Origin: Calliopum simillimum
Lineage: Eukaryota; Arthropoda; Insecta; Diptera; Lauxaniidae
Reading direction: 5' to 3'
DNA length: 64,000 nt
NCBI GenBank assembly: GCA_951812925.1
Contig: OX638368.1
Span: forward strand, 123,031,309-123,095,308
In this document: positions 11,401 through 21,965 of the stretch, in pieces
Layout: the number at the start of each line of letters is the position of its first letter
Numbering within the stretch: position 1 is the first letter of the stretch
The notes under the pieces: generated by a model
The model's input: the letters and a program-made list of their open reading frames with translations, nothing else
What the model was told of the DNA's origin: nothing
Databases searched by the model: none
Made by a program: the position numbers and the translations under genes

Positions 11401-14400
11401 AACAATGAACTCAATGAATATCAACTGTATTTTTTTGAACAAAATAAAGGACAGTTCGCGGAAAGGCTAAAAGTGCTTGATATTGCAATGGATAACTGCC
11501 GCAAAGTCATTAACAATTTAAGATTTGATGGTATCAGCAATTCCGATACAGAATTTTCAATTGATTGTGTGCAAACGCCTTCAATGTTGACAACTAATAG
11601 AAAGCAGGACTTTACAAGTGGCACGAGAGCGACATTACATATTGACTGCATACAATTAAAAAAGACACATGATCGAACAGAATATGATGATGAAATAGAG
11701 AAGAAGCGCTTTAAGTACGCTCCACGAGTTGCGACAATGGTTTCTCCTACTTCATCTGAAACAAGTGTAAATTCAAAAGAAAATGAATTTATTGCTGCCG
11801 ATATTTCTGGTAAGATATTCTGTAATTATACGAATGCATCTACTGACAAAACTAGGTTTTCTTTTAAAAAATGCTTTTAAAATTGAATATATTGAAGATA
11901 CCAAATATTACTAACATTAATGCTTTAAAAGAATTATGCATGCTTATAAGGTAATGGTTTCTCTGTATCGATGCATTGAATGTGTGACGAGCATATAATT
12001 CAGAGCTTTTGAAGAATAACACCTCATGCTTATATACCAACTACATATGTACAAGGAGTGTTCCATAATTCACGCAAGGATTGAACTAAATAGAAAACAC
12101 ATTTTTTTTTCAATTATATCTTTTTTTTTTTATTGAAAATATAGTACATAAGATAGGGTGATGCATGGAATAGCACATCGTGCAGGTGACCCCACGGCTT
12201 AGCACTTATGCACTCTTTTGTCGAAATTTTCCATGACCGTTTTTCAAAGAGTATCCCGTAATTCACGTAAGATTTGAATTTGCCGCCATTTGTGCGGTAA
12301 ACTGTTGCCAACCAAAAAGAAAACAATTTGACAGATGACAGTTTAGGGTTAGTTAAAATGGATAAATACACGAAAGAACAACGCTTTTTCATTATTAAAC
12401 AATATTTCAAAAATAATGAAAGATTGCCATATGCAGTTCGCAAATTTCGTACAAAATATGATCGGAATATGGAATATCGAAGAAATTACTATTTGAGTTT
12501 TTAAGAACTATTATGACTATCGGTATTCATTCCATTAAGCATGTAAGTCCCTCTTAAAACTGTCACAATTTGTATGCCTCCAAACTATTCCAGTTGAACC
12601 GTAAAAATCAGGGGAAGCAAAAAAATATAACTTTCCTGCAGCTGCGTCACAATCCAGAAAACCATTTCCAACAGGGATAACACGAAATCTTTCGGGTGTA
12701 TAGACGATTCTGACCTCGAATTAGACTGGTTCCCTGGACCCGAAACCATTTTTAAAAATTGAAAAATGCCCCTAAAAATTAAAGAAATTTTTTGCTTTAA
12801 AATATAAATTGTTCAACATTTCTCAGCAATTCTAAGAAAACTACTTCGGCATCAATAAAGCAGAATGCAATAGATACGCAAAGGCTGAGGTAGAAGTCGA
12901 GTGACAGAGTTCAACACCATATTTTTTAATAAAATTGAATATTAATTGCAAAATTTGACAGTTACATTGAAAGACTATTGATGTCATATCTCATTTCTAG
13001 TGCAAAATGTACGTATGCACATCGAAATTGCGTTTTATTTATCATTTAAACTTTAATTTTGGAAAAGAGAAATGCCAGAAAGCGGAGAATTTGGCACTTA
13101 AAAGTTGGATTTTTGTTTTAAATATTTTTGAGATCGCGCTTACTTTAAGTGTCATATTAGAAACAATTTAGATGTTTAGTTTTTAATGATAAATCAAAGG
13201 AATATTGTTACAAAAATTATGAAATATTAGATGAGTCGCAGAATATTCCCTCGTGAGAAGAATCACCCATATTATATTATATATACATTTTCTTAATTTT
13301 CAACTTTGAAAGGACAATATCTAAAAAACTGCAGAACTTGAAAAATATTTATCATCTACGGAAAAATAAATTCCATACTCGGATCAAGGAGCCCAAATCC
13401 ATTTGAAACATTAAATAACACTGCACAACAAATAATGGGTTTGTGATTTTTTCATCGAAGTTTTTTGTCAATTCTGAAGGTACTTTCCATGTAGAATCGG
13501 AATCTGAGGTCAGAATTGGCCCATCAGCTCTATGGTTTGAGATATTTGAGGTTGAAACCACGAATAAGAACATTTTGAGGTTCGATGTATTTTGCACAAA
13601 TCTTTTTCTTTATTTTTTTTAAATTATTTATCACGTAGTGCTACTCTTTTCCTTCAAAATGGGCTCTTAAAAAGTGTCGTACGATGTTTCTTTCAAAAGT
13701 TATGGTCGAAACAATGGATTTCGTAATGTCATCTTAAATCGACCAAAACTTTTAAAAAAAGCATCGTACGACACTTTTTAAGAGCTCATTTTGAAAAAAA
13801 AGAGTAGTAATACGTGATGAATTAAGTAAAAAAATAAAGAACAATTTGCGCAATATGCATCGAACCTCAAAAATTTTCTTGTTCGTGGTTTCAACCTCAA
13901 ATATCTCAGATTCAAGAACTGATGGGCCAAGTCTGACCTCGAATTTGAGTTCTACGCAGAAAGTTACTTCAGAAATTACCTTCAGCTGCTCCGCAATAAA
14001 ATCATTGTTGTCTGTGTAATTTAAATTTTAAAAGAACATTTTTTTTTTCCAATTTTCAAAATTGTTTCGAGTCCATCAATATTTAAAATTCTCTGATGTG
14101 GAGCAAAATTTACATGCTGCTTATTTACACCATATCGAAACTTTGTTGACCGGGGAACGAAATGTCTAGGGTATTCTTTTTTTTTTTGTGTACCTGTGTA
14201 ACTTACGGTTTTAAATTCTCAAAAATGCATACTTAATAAGGATCACACTCGTTTCCCACAGTTAAAGCACAAACATTTTTGGAATGCAATTTCGCTAGGT
14301 ATTCCAAGAGAAAATTATAATCTCATATTTTTATTTGATACTTCTTTAGTCCTGTTTTTTTTTAATTTTCAAAACTGATAAAATTAGTAAAAACAATTAT

Positions 14401-15048
14401 ATCTGTGGCAATCAAGGCATAACTTGATAAGTCGATTTTTGACGAAGAGGTTTAGCAGTTAAAATTTTTTTTTTGTTTATCATATAACACATTCTTTGTG
14501 ATGAAAGATCGACTTACCACATTATTCCCTGTAACCACAGATATTTGATATATAGTTTTTAGTTAGGCATGTATATTATATTTATATAATAAAAATATAA
14601 AGTATGTAGTACAATGTTGCAAAATAAATTGTATTTGTTTTACATCCCTTTTAGATGTGCAATGAATACAAGAAAAAAACTGTTAAGTCGTGTGAACGAA
14701 CCATTGTATTTTTGTTTGCATTAACTGTAGAAGAGAAAAATAATATATTTGTGTTGCTCATAAATTTCATCACATTTTGTCTGGTAAGGATCATTTAACG
14801 TTGAATTAAAAAAAAAAAAATTGTTTTCACCAAATAAACACATAACATCGAGTTTAACAATTATTTTCTTATTTACAGCTCATGCTAGTGATATAAAAGA
14901 AAAGTCATTGGTTGAGAAAAAAGGCAGCAGCAGTGCTTTTACAAAATTAGGCCAGCAACAGCGTTATACAAGTGATGATCTTTATAAACCACGACCTGTT
15001 TTGGGACAAAGATCACGTCGCAGAGGCCTATTTGATACTATTATTTAA
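8477..15048 (+). CDS. Bod1: BOD1/Shg1-domain protein (973 aa, four exons)
   Basis: Coding exons 8477-8706, 8782-9605, 10112-11809 and 14879-15048; every intron is GT-AG and the joined frame is open (2922 nt with stop). Residues 1 to ~120 match the BOD1/BOD1L/Shg1 domain: VDNIVHEVKSQGVFDEFRKD, then after the first junction VGVERIVDQVVNPK and FQPKIED. BOD1 family proteins act in chromosome biorientation by restraining PP2A-B56, while Shg1 and BOD1L belong to or bind SET1/COMPASS histone methyltransferase; which role applies here is inference. Exon 2 is acidic. Exon 3 has an RD/KE-rich basic stretch (~515-547), a serine-rich region (~560-640) and a more globular block (~740-840). The C-terminus (SDDLYKPRPVLGQ, RRRG) also resembles BOD1 proteins. 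Intron 3 (3.07 kb) holds transposon relics. The start was chosen as the first ATG before the domain. Confidence 0.9.
9633..9727. repeat. Inverted repeat in intron 2 of the BOD1-like gene
   Basis: Arms 9633-9656 and 9704-9727 are inverse complements at 22 of 24 positions (left arm ATGACATTACTTTTGGCCCT). A short echo of the left arm, GACATTACTTTTG, recurs near 9875, so the intron may hold more of the same transposon. Another possibility is a transcribed hairpin. Confidence 0.6.
12056..12507 (+). mobile_element. Relic of a Tc1/mariner-superfamily transposon in intron 3
   Basis: Two related terminal-type motifs, GTTCCATAATTCACGCAAG near 12060 and CCCGTAATTCACGTAAG near 12255, precede an ATG at 12358. 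The ATG opens a ~48-codon frame beginning MDKYTKEQRFFIIKQYFKN, which resembles the N-terminal helix-turn-helix of mariner-like transposases. The frame stops near 12505 and no DDE/D catalytic domain follows, so only the 5' end remains. Confidence 0.6.
13405..14030. mobile_element. Foldback (long palindrome) element in intron 3
   Basis: Two ~300-bp arms, about 13405-13715 and 13740-14030, are inverse complements with indels around a centre near 13728. Paired landmarks are AAAAAGTGTCGTACGATG with CATCGTACGACACTTTTTAAG, TTTGAGATATTTGAGGTTGA with its complement, and CTGAGGTCAG with CTGACCTCG. There is no coding capacity. It is transcribed within the BOD1-like pre-mRNA and could fold into a long hairpin. 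Confidence 0.75.
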
Positions 15049-15103
15049 ATTAAGTGGTAAATTTCAAATAACTTAAATGCATCAAACAATTTTGTTCCTT
15101 TAA

Positions 15104-15225
15104 GGGTCGTTTTCACAATGTTAAGCCGTAACTGAAACTTTAACTGGCACTTTGACATTAAATTTCATACAAAATTTTTATTTATCTGAAAGTTAAATTT
15201 TAACTGGACATTGTGAAAACGACCC
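15104..15225. mobile_element. 122-bp MITE with TAA target duplication, in the 3' UTR region of the BOD1-like gene
   Basis: Terminal inverted repeats GGGTCGTTTTCACAATGT and ACATTGTGAAAACGACCC are perfect complements. The element is flanked by TAA on both sides (15101-15103, 15226-15228), the 3-bp TWA-type duplication expected of PIF/Harbinger elements. It starts 56 bp after the stop codon and so probably lies inside the 3' UTR. Confidence 0.85.
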
Positions 15226-15229
15226 TAAA

Positions 15230-17595
15230 TCATACTGTATAACGTAACAGTTTTTGTATAATATGAATATTGGGGGTTGCCGTCGAACACGATCGGTTTT
15301 AAAATCGAAAAAAAAATTTCAGTGACAAAATTGGTTTCCATGAAACCAAAAATCTATGCAAATACTGTTGTTTCGAACATGAAATTGATAAAATCTAAAT
15401 TTGTGTATATTTTTTAATTGGTTTCCTAATTCGGCAGCGATCGGTTTCCTCGGCAACCCTCAGTAAAAAAATTGAAAACGTAAGAATACCAATTAAAACC
15501 AAAGCTGACCTTAGCGCCAGTTATTGTCTTTGCCTGTACTTCAATAATGAAAGAAAATTTAATTAATAAATGTATATATGTACAAAATTTTATGATAAAA
15601 CCCAGAAAATAAAGTACATTAATTGACTTAATTAAAAGTTATTTTTAAAGTGAAACTCTTTCACTGACATTACATTTTGAATGTAACGACACATTTCATT
15701 ACATCTCTCTGTGTGAGTGCGAGAGGTTTGCAACGTTAAGCCCGGTTTACATAGATAATCACATCAAAAAAGTTATATTTTATTTGCTTATGTTTCAAAT
15801 GTAAAATTTGAATTTGAGCTTTACATTTGAAACTGCAAAAAAAAAAGACTTACCCTGCAGAAAAATTAGTACTAGTCCGAAAATAGTGAAAAAGGGATGC
15901 AGTGGAAACTAGTTTGTAGTTTGTAAGGGCTAATAAATTTGAATCGTAACGAAAACAAAATACAATTTTCGTTTTCGCTTTTGAAATAGTTTGCGTTTTG
16001 TGTCACTTGAATTTTGTGTCAAAATAAATTGTGAAAAAAAAAAAAATGAAATTAATGAATTCATTTTTGTTAACGTTGTTATGAATGCAATTTAACTCTT
16101 TTTTTAATTTATTTTAAGAAAATATAAACTCAAATCGAAAAAAAAAAACAATATTACTATAGGATGACTACAAACAAAACTACTAGTTGAAGACTAGATG
16201 TCGCAAGACTGTTTCTCACCACTAGCGCCGGACTGGTGTAAACGTAATGCAGAAGGGGACAATTGAAATTTCTTAGGACATCAACACACAAAAACGAACA
16301 GTTGCTTGTATGCAAAAGGGATTGAAGTCGGACTTGTACTGGTTGGTAGAGGACAAGTTAATGAACTACACTTGAACTGGTTCGTTTGCCTACGTTATAA
16401 TGTTACATAACTTTTACGCTCTTTTTTGGAATCTTGCAGCACATCATCTCGAGTGTCGAAATATTTTACTCTCTCGCTCTTAATTTTTTACATTTGAAAC
16501 AACAAGAAGAAAATGTGACTTTTTTGATTTGATTCTATATGTTTACAGGGCCTAAGCAAACCAGAAATGCTCATTTCCGCTTTGCTTTGTATTGCCAAGG
16601 CAGTTTCACTGCTTTCACGTGTACTAAGCTGCACGTGTTTTTTTTTTTTTCTAAAATTTTTTTTTCATCTAGAATCTTTTTTGTTACATTTTACAACCTG
16701 ATGTGCAATAGAACAGTTTTTTTTTTTTTTTTTTTCATAACAAAATGAACAGGAATACAAATAACTTTATATTTAATTTGTTTCAGCCAGAGGTAGAGCC
16801 AAATTACAACAAAAAATACGTTTGTTGTTGTATGTTTCGGAAATAAGCTACAAGATAAAGAAATAAAAAAATTCGACAAATTTTCTTAGTTCCAAGATTT
16901 GGCTAAATGAACTAACGCTCAAATTAAATCGATGTTTAAGGCGAACCACACACCGCTTAAACCATACATTGCTTCTTATGTGAAAACACGCACTAAGGGT
17001 CTGCACAAGACGTCTTGTTGGTGTTTTAAGACATTTCGTTTCAAGATACGCTTTTTATTTTTCAAGTACTTCAGTTCAGTGTCACGTGCAAATGTCTTGA
17101 CAGTACTTGAATATGAAAAAAGAAAAAACAGATGCTGCACAGAACTGCTTGTAAGATTTGCTTCAGTTCAGTTTAGTGCATATGAGCATTTCCCAGGTGA
17201 CGAACGTGACCGTCGTACACATTTAAAGTGCATAAAAAGTGGAAGTAAAACAATTTTATTTTAGTTTTTACTTTACATTATAGCTCTTAGATAGCACTTT
17301 AATTAGTGCCAACGTTAATAGCAAGCGAAGTCCTGGTTCTAAGATACACGCAAAAAAAGACGCAGAACTAACGTGACAAAAATAGAAGTAGTTTTCGTGC
17401 CTATTCAAAGAAAGTCAGAATTCAGCGAAACAAGTCAGAATTTTTTAGTGCGACTAATCTTAGAATCTTATGCAATAATGCTACTTTATAATCTATTTTG
17501 TTTGATTCATATATCTTTTATACTTTTCTTTGTTTTGATCATAATCTGAATCGATACGTGAATAAATGAAAGTGAAATTTTTTTCATTATACATA
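15230..17595. other. Intergenic, no gene seen
   Basis: AT-rich sequence with homopolymer A/T runs. A 110-codon plus-strand frame at 16932-17264 has no recognisable domain and is judged spurious. The left ~380 bases are probably 3' UTR of the BOD1-like gene. Confidence 0.5.
15608..15613 (+). terminator. Candidate polyadenylation signal (AATAAA) of the BOD1-like gene
   Basis: Canonical AATAAA about 560 nt after the stop codon. Another AATAAA lies about 50 nt upstream (near 15562). Which one is used cannot be judged here. Confidence 0.4.
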
Positions 17596-18385
17596 CAGTG
17601 TCGGCCAAAACCTAAGCACCCCCTAAAGAAATTTTTTCTTTTATCAAATTTTTTTTGAGAAAACGACGTTATTGAGTTAGTTTGTGTGTTTATTTTATTT
17701 ATTTATACGTTTATTATTGACAAACAAGGACTTAAAAAATTCAGGGTTTTATAAATTAAGAGTTAACATTTAATAAACATTAAAATTTAGAAACTTTATC
17801 GGACAAAACTAAAGCACCCCCTTCTTAACATTTAATAAAAACTTTTAAAATTAATATATAGTTGAAAACTCTTTATACTGGGTTACATTAGCACATCTTT
17901 AAAGCATAGAGGACATTACATTATTAATGATATCCTTCGATATCCCTTCCTAAGGCTACTTTCAAAGCTTCAAAGAGATTTTTCTTGGTTTTGCAATTTT
18001 CCTTATAGATTTACGTGTTAACGATCTCCCAGAGGTTCTCAATGGGATTCAAATCTGGGGACTGGCCTGGCCAACCAAGGACTTGCATCCCATTACTCTG
18101 AAACAAGGCTTTACAAACTTAAGCGGTATGTGTTTGGATCGTTGTCCTGTTGGAACCTCCATTTAAGTGGCATCTCTTGATCCGCATTAAGCAGCATCAC
18201 ATCATTTGGTATGTCAAAGTGCATAAAACAATCCATTATTCCTTTAATCTAGTGAATTAACCCACTCCCTTGACCAGAGAAAAAGCCACAGACCATTGAA
18301 CTCCATCCACCGTGCTTAACAGAGGCTTTGCAAAATTTTGGTTTCAATCTTTTTCCTTTTTCCTCATAAATTATGAGTTTTTTTT
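17596..18385 (-). mobile_element. Tc1-family transposon relic (3' part)
   Basis: The left end is TA followed by CAGTGTCGGCCAAAACCTAA; a second, internal copy of the end motif (CGGACAAAACTAAAGCACCC) lies near 17800. Minus-strand frames between about 18010 and 18310 encode, with frameshifts and stops, the second half of a Tc1 transposase: HGGWSSMVCGFFSGQG, then FQQDNDPNT and a segment like WPGQSPDLNPIENLW. The 5' half and right terminus are missing; the sequence passes into a GGCGTGGC-type repeat at ~18385. It is a dead copy. Confidence 0.8.
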
Positions 18386-18640
18386 TTAGGGGCGTGGCAT
18401 CACCCATTTTGCCAGAGAACATTATTTGGCACTCTGTATACATGTATCAAATCTTATCATGTGCAATATTTTCGGAGATATGATGAAGTGATTTTTGTGG
18501 GGCGTGATGCCCCCATTTTTTCCATTACACATTATTTGTCTTGGTGATTTTTACATATGTACCAAATTTCATCCATGCACGATAAATATTTGCAGAGATA
18601 TGATGATTTAATTTTTTGCCTAACGGTGGACTTTTTGGCG
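18385..18640. repeat. Dispersed GGCGTGGC repeat, about two units
   Basis: Units share GGGGCGTGGCATCACCCATT, a middle like ACATATGTACCAAATTTCATC, and an end like GGAGATATGATGAA. The same family appears as a clean 121-bp tandem at 40766-41150 and near 19800-19990, 31450-31520 and 63270-63500. Confidence 0.65.
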
Positions 18641-21600
18641 GAAATGCCGATATACTGTAGTTGTAGTTGTACACTACAAAATGCTACTTTAGTAACAAAA
18701 CTAGTTTTTCGCTCTCTTGTGCCTCTTTTTTGTTTACGCTCTCTCTCTCTCTCTTTATGAAAGCTACTACAATTCTAGGTTACCAATGCGTTGCAACTTG
18801 CTAATGTTACCATATAAATTTTACTGTAGTTTTTCTACTCGCACGTTTTCACTGAAGTATTTGTTCATATAAAATAAAGTACACTGAAGTATTCGTTAGA
18901 ATAGGTTTTTTGTTTTGACACTGATAAAACAAGACAGTGTGCTTCAGTGCCAAAATTAAATCAATGTACATGTCGATGCATATGACCAACGCACACCACA
19001 CGAACGCTTATGTACAATTATAAAGAAAAATATCACTCAAATAAAGTAACATAAAAAATAAATGATAAAAATCATCAGAAAGTAATGAGCTATACGGATT
19101 GGAAGCTTGAAACGTTGGACAATATACACTTTAACTAGAAAATATTTTCGTCCTCAAATCAAATCAAATGTTTTCGTTGTGCAGAATTGGTTATTAAGTT
19201 CTTATGTTAGCATTTGATTGTACAAACAAGTATCGAAATACCACAACTTGAGCGGAAAAACTTAAAATTTTATAAAGCTATTACGCTCATATAAGTGGAG
19301 AAATCCTTTGTCGCGTAACGCCTTTACCCTGATTTATTTTTAGATATTTTTGAAATTTACTAAGAAAATTACATGGAAAACGAAAATAAAGGAGTTTGTC
19401 GTCAATAAATATTCCCGAGGACTGCAATGGAGAATGCACGACCGTCTGAGAAAAAAACCCGATAAATTTCAGGTGATCCATAATTTTTATAAAGTTTATC
19501 CATTTTAAATATTTGCGGGCTTGGAAGATTTAATTTTTTGCTTTTTTTTCTAATCGCTTTAAGTTTTATTAAAAAAAAAAAATTTTTTAAATTGTTGATT
19601 AGAATCCACCCAATCTTGAAAGATCAACTTTTACTTCTAAATCGGTCCATCATTAGAAGCTATTGGTAAAAATCATAAAAAAATCTATTCTGATTCACAT
19701 TTTCGGAGCATTCTGTTTTGAATTCGGTTGTGAAATTTTTATTTAATCATAGACCAAAGTTTTTTTATACAACCCACACGCAATATATTTCTTAACATAT
19801 AGGTATTTCCAGAGAAAAGCAAATTGTGAGCCATGGAAAAGATTTAGTGCTTGTGTAAAAAGCACCAAGACAAATAATGTAAACTGTGAAAAATCGCGCT
19901 CTCACAAAAATCACTTCATCATATCTCTGAAAATATTTAGCGCACATGAAAGAGATTTGATAAATGTGTACAGAGCGCCGCGACAAAAATTGTTCACGGG
20001 GAAAATAAGCGATGCCATGCGCCTAAAAAGAAATTCATCATTAATGAGATTTGGTAGATATGTAAAATGGATCGGGACAAATTACATCCTTTGGAAAAAT
20101 TGGTGATGCCACGTCAACTTCACAAGATAAGGTGAATCAACGTACACCGGGAAATCCTGGTTATTTGTAAGATTTTCAATTTAAAATTTGTATAGTGGAA
20201 CAAAATGTCCCATGCGACCGTGATTAAGATTAAATTTAAAAAAAAAGTATAAATCATTTTTGGATAAAATCAAAACTATTTTTAAGAGACATCAATACGC
20301 GTTTGAATTGTTGGGCGCGAAAACCACTTGTTTTTGTCCCGTGCGAACTCTTTGGTTTTTTGCAATCATCTTGAAAACGAAAAATTTCCCAAAATCAACC
20401 TTAGCACCAATTATAGGGCTAATTTAGAGTTATATTGACAAAATAAATATCTGCTTTATTTTGATTTTTTTTTTTTTTTTGCTTTAAATGTGTTTGACGG
20501 TCACGTGCGACACCATGGGAATGCCCATATGTAAAACAACAATTTAAGTTTTTTGTGGCCTATCCGACTTGTTCGGATTTTTTTTTTTTTTTGTATTTAT
20601 GGGCACTATCTTAACGGCTTTGCCATTAAGAATAATTTCAATAATAAAAAAACATTTTTTTTTTAATGCCTAAATATTTTTCTACATCAAGATAAATGTG
20701 AACAAAACAGAGATTCTAGATATGAACCGTTTTTTACACCATTTGTATTTTTGAAATTTTTAATTAATATTTTTTTATTAATTTTTGTTTGTTGTTTATT
20801 TTAATATAATAACAATACAATTTTATTTGCTGAAAGTAAACAATAACATAATTATAATTAATAACAATTAAATATTTTATCTGTTTTTTTAAGATTTTTA
20901 TATTGTTCCTTAAATTTTATGCCATCTGGTTATTTCTAGTTCTTATAGTTCTTTCCACATTAATGTTGTAATTTGATTATAACTTTAATTCTTTTGTTTT
21001 AATTTTCAAAATCTATTGTGTATTTTTATTTTTTCAAACAAATTGTTTACTCCTTTAAGACGAATAAAATATTTATACATGCAATTTAAAAACTATTGCT
21101 ATTTAACTCAGCATTGAGTATGCGTACTATGAAGTATTGGCCAGTTGAATAGTTGGAGCCACCTTAAAAGTTACAGGAATTTAAAAGTTTTTGTAGAACT
21201 GAGCTTCCAAAAATGTAATTAAATTTTTTAACGAAATCCATTTCTCGACTATAAACTATATCAAAAGTTAATTTAAATTACTTTTAGGAGCTCGGACATT
21301 TGTTTGGTAATAGGTATTTTGTTTTACTATATTTACATAAAATTTTGCTCTTACTACGTAACTAGACAGTTGACGGTCAACTATAGCAAAAGCAAAAAAC
21401 AAATACTGACTACATTTTTTGTGTACTTTAAAATAAATTATTTTAAACTATACTCTCAAAAATAAAAGCTATGTGTATACACCAAATCCTTTGCTGAAAT
21501 TTGACATTCAATGATATGTTCAATTTCAATGTTTAATATTTAATGTTTGATTTCTAAACAATTTTTAAATTTGTTTTATTTCCTTTTTTGGTTCAGAAAT

Positions 21601-21760
21601 TTTTACCACAAAAAATGTAGCCACAAAATATTTCGAATAAAATAAAATGCAATTTTACAAAAAAATAAAAAATTAAAATGAAAGTCATTTTGTGTATGTT
21701 TAGGAAAATTGGGATTAACCAAAATTTTCGTTTAATTTTAAATTTCAAGGTGGAAACTAT
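18641..21760. other. Intergenic, no gene seen
   Basis: Very AT-rich. It holds a short CT microsatellite near 18740-18755, another degraded GGCGTGGC-family copy around 19800-19990, and part of a MITE-like sequence near 19390-19450 related to the hairpins at 25630 and 57761. No coding frame with family similarity was found. Confidence 0.5.
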
Positions 21761-21766
21761 TTTATT
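21761..21766 (-). terminator. Candidate polyadenylation signal of mitoferrin
   Basis: AATAAA on the minus strand about 200 nt after the mitoferrin stop codon. Confidence 0.35.
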
Positions 21767-21965
21767 TGGCTGTTGCTGATGTTAAATCTGTACTGTGCTG
21801 AAATGCGATCTAGCGTAATTTACACACACGTTAAACCCAAATTATAATTTTGCATAGGAATTCACATAAAGAAATCAATTGGTTTAATTGATATTATTTT
21901 TTGTGCTGTTCCTACAATACTATTCATTTCAGCTGCTGCTCTTTATACGTTGCCAACAATTATCT

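Noticed and set aside
11028..11651. Minus-strand frames of 128 and 76 codons
   Set aside because: Antisense shadows of BOD1-like exon 3.
16932..17264. 110-codon plus-strand open frame with ATG
   Set aside because: No domain or family signature, no splice or promoter context, surrounded by repeat-like DNA; length is compatible with chance.
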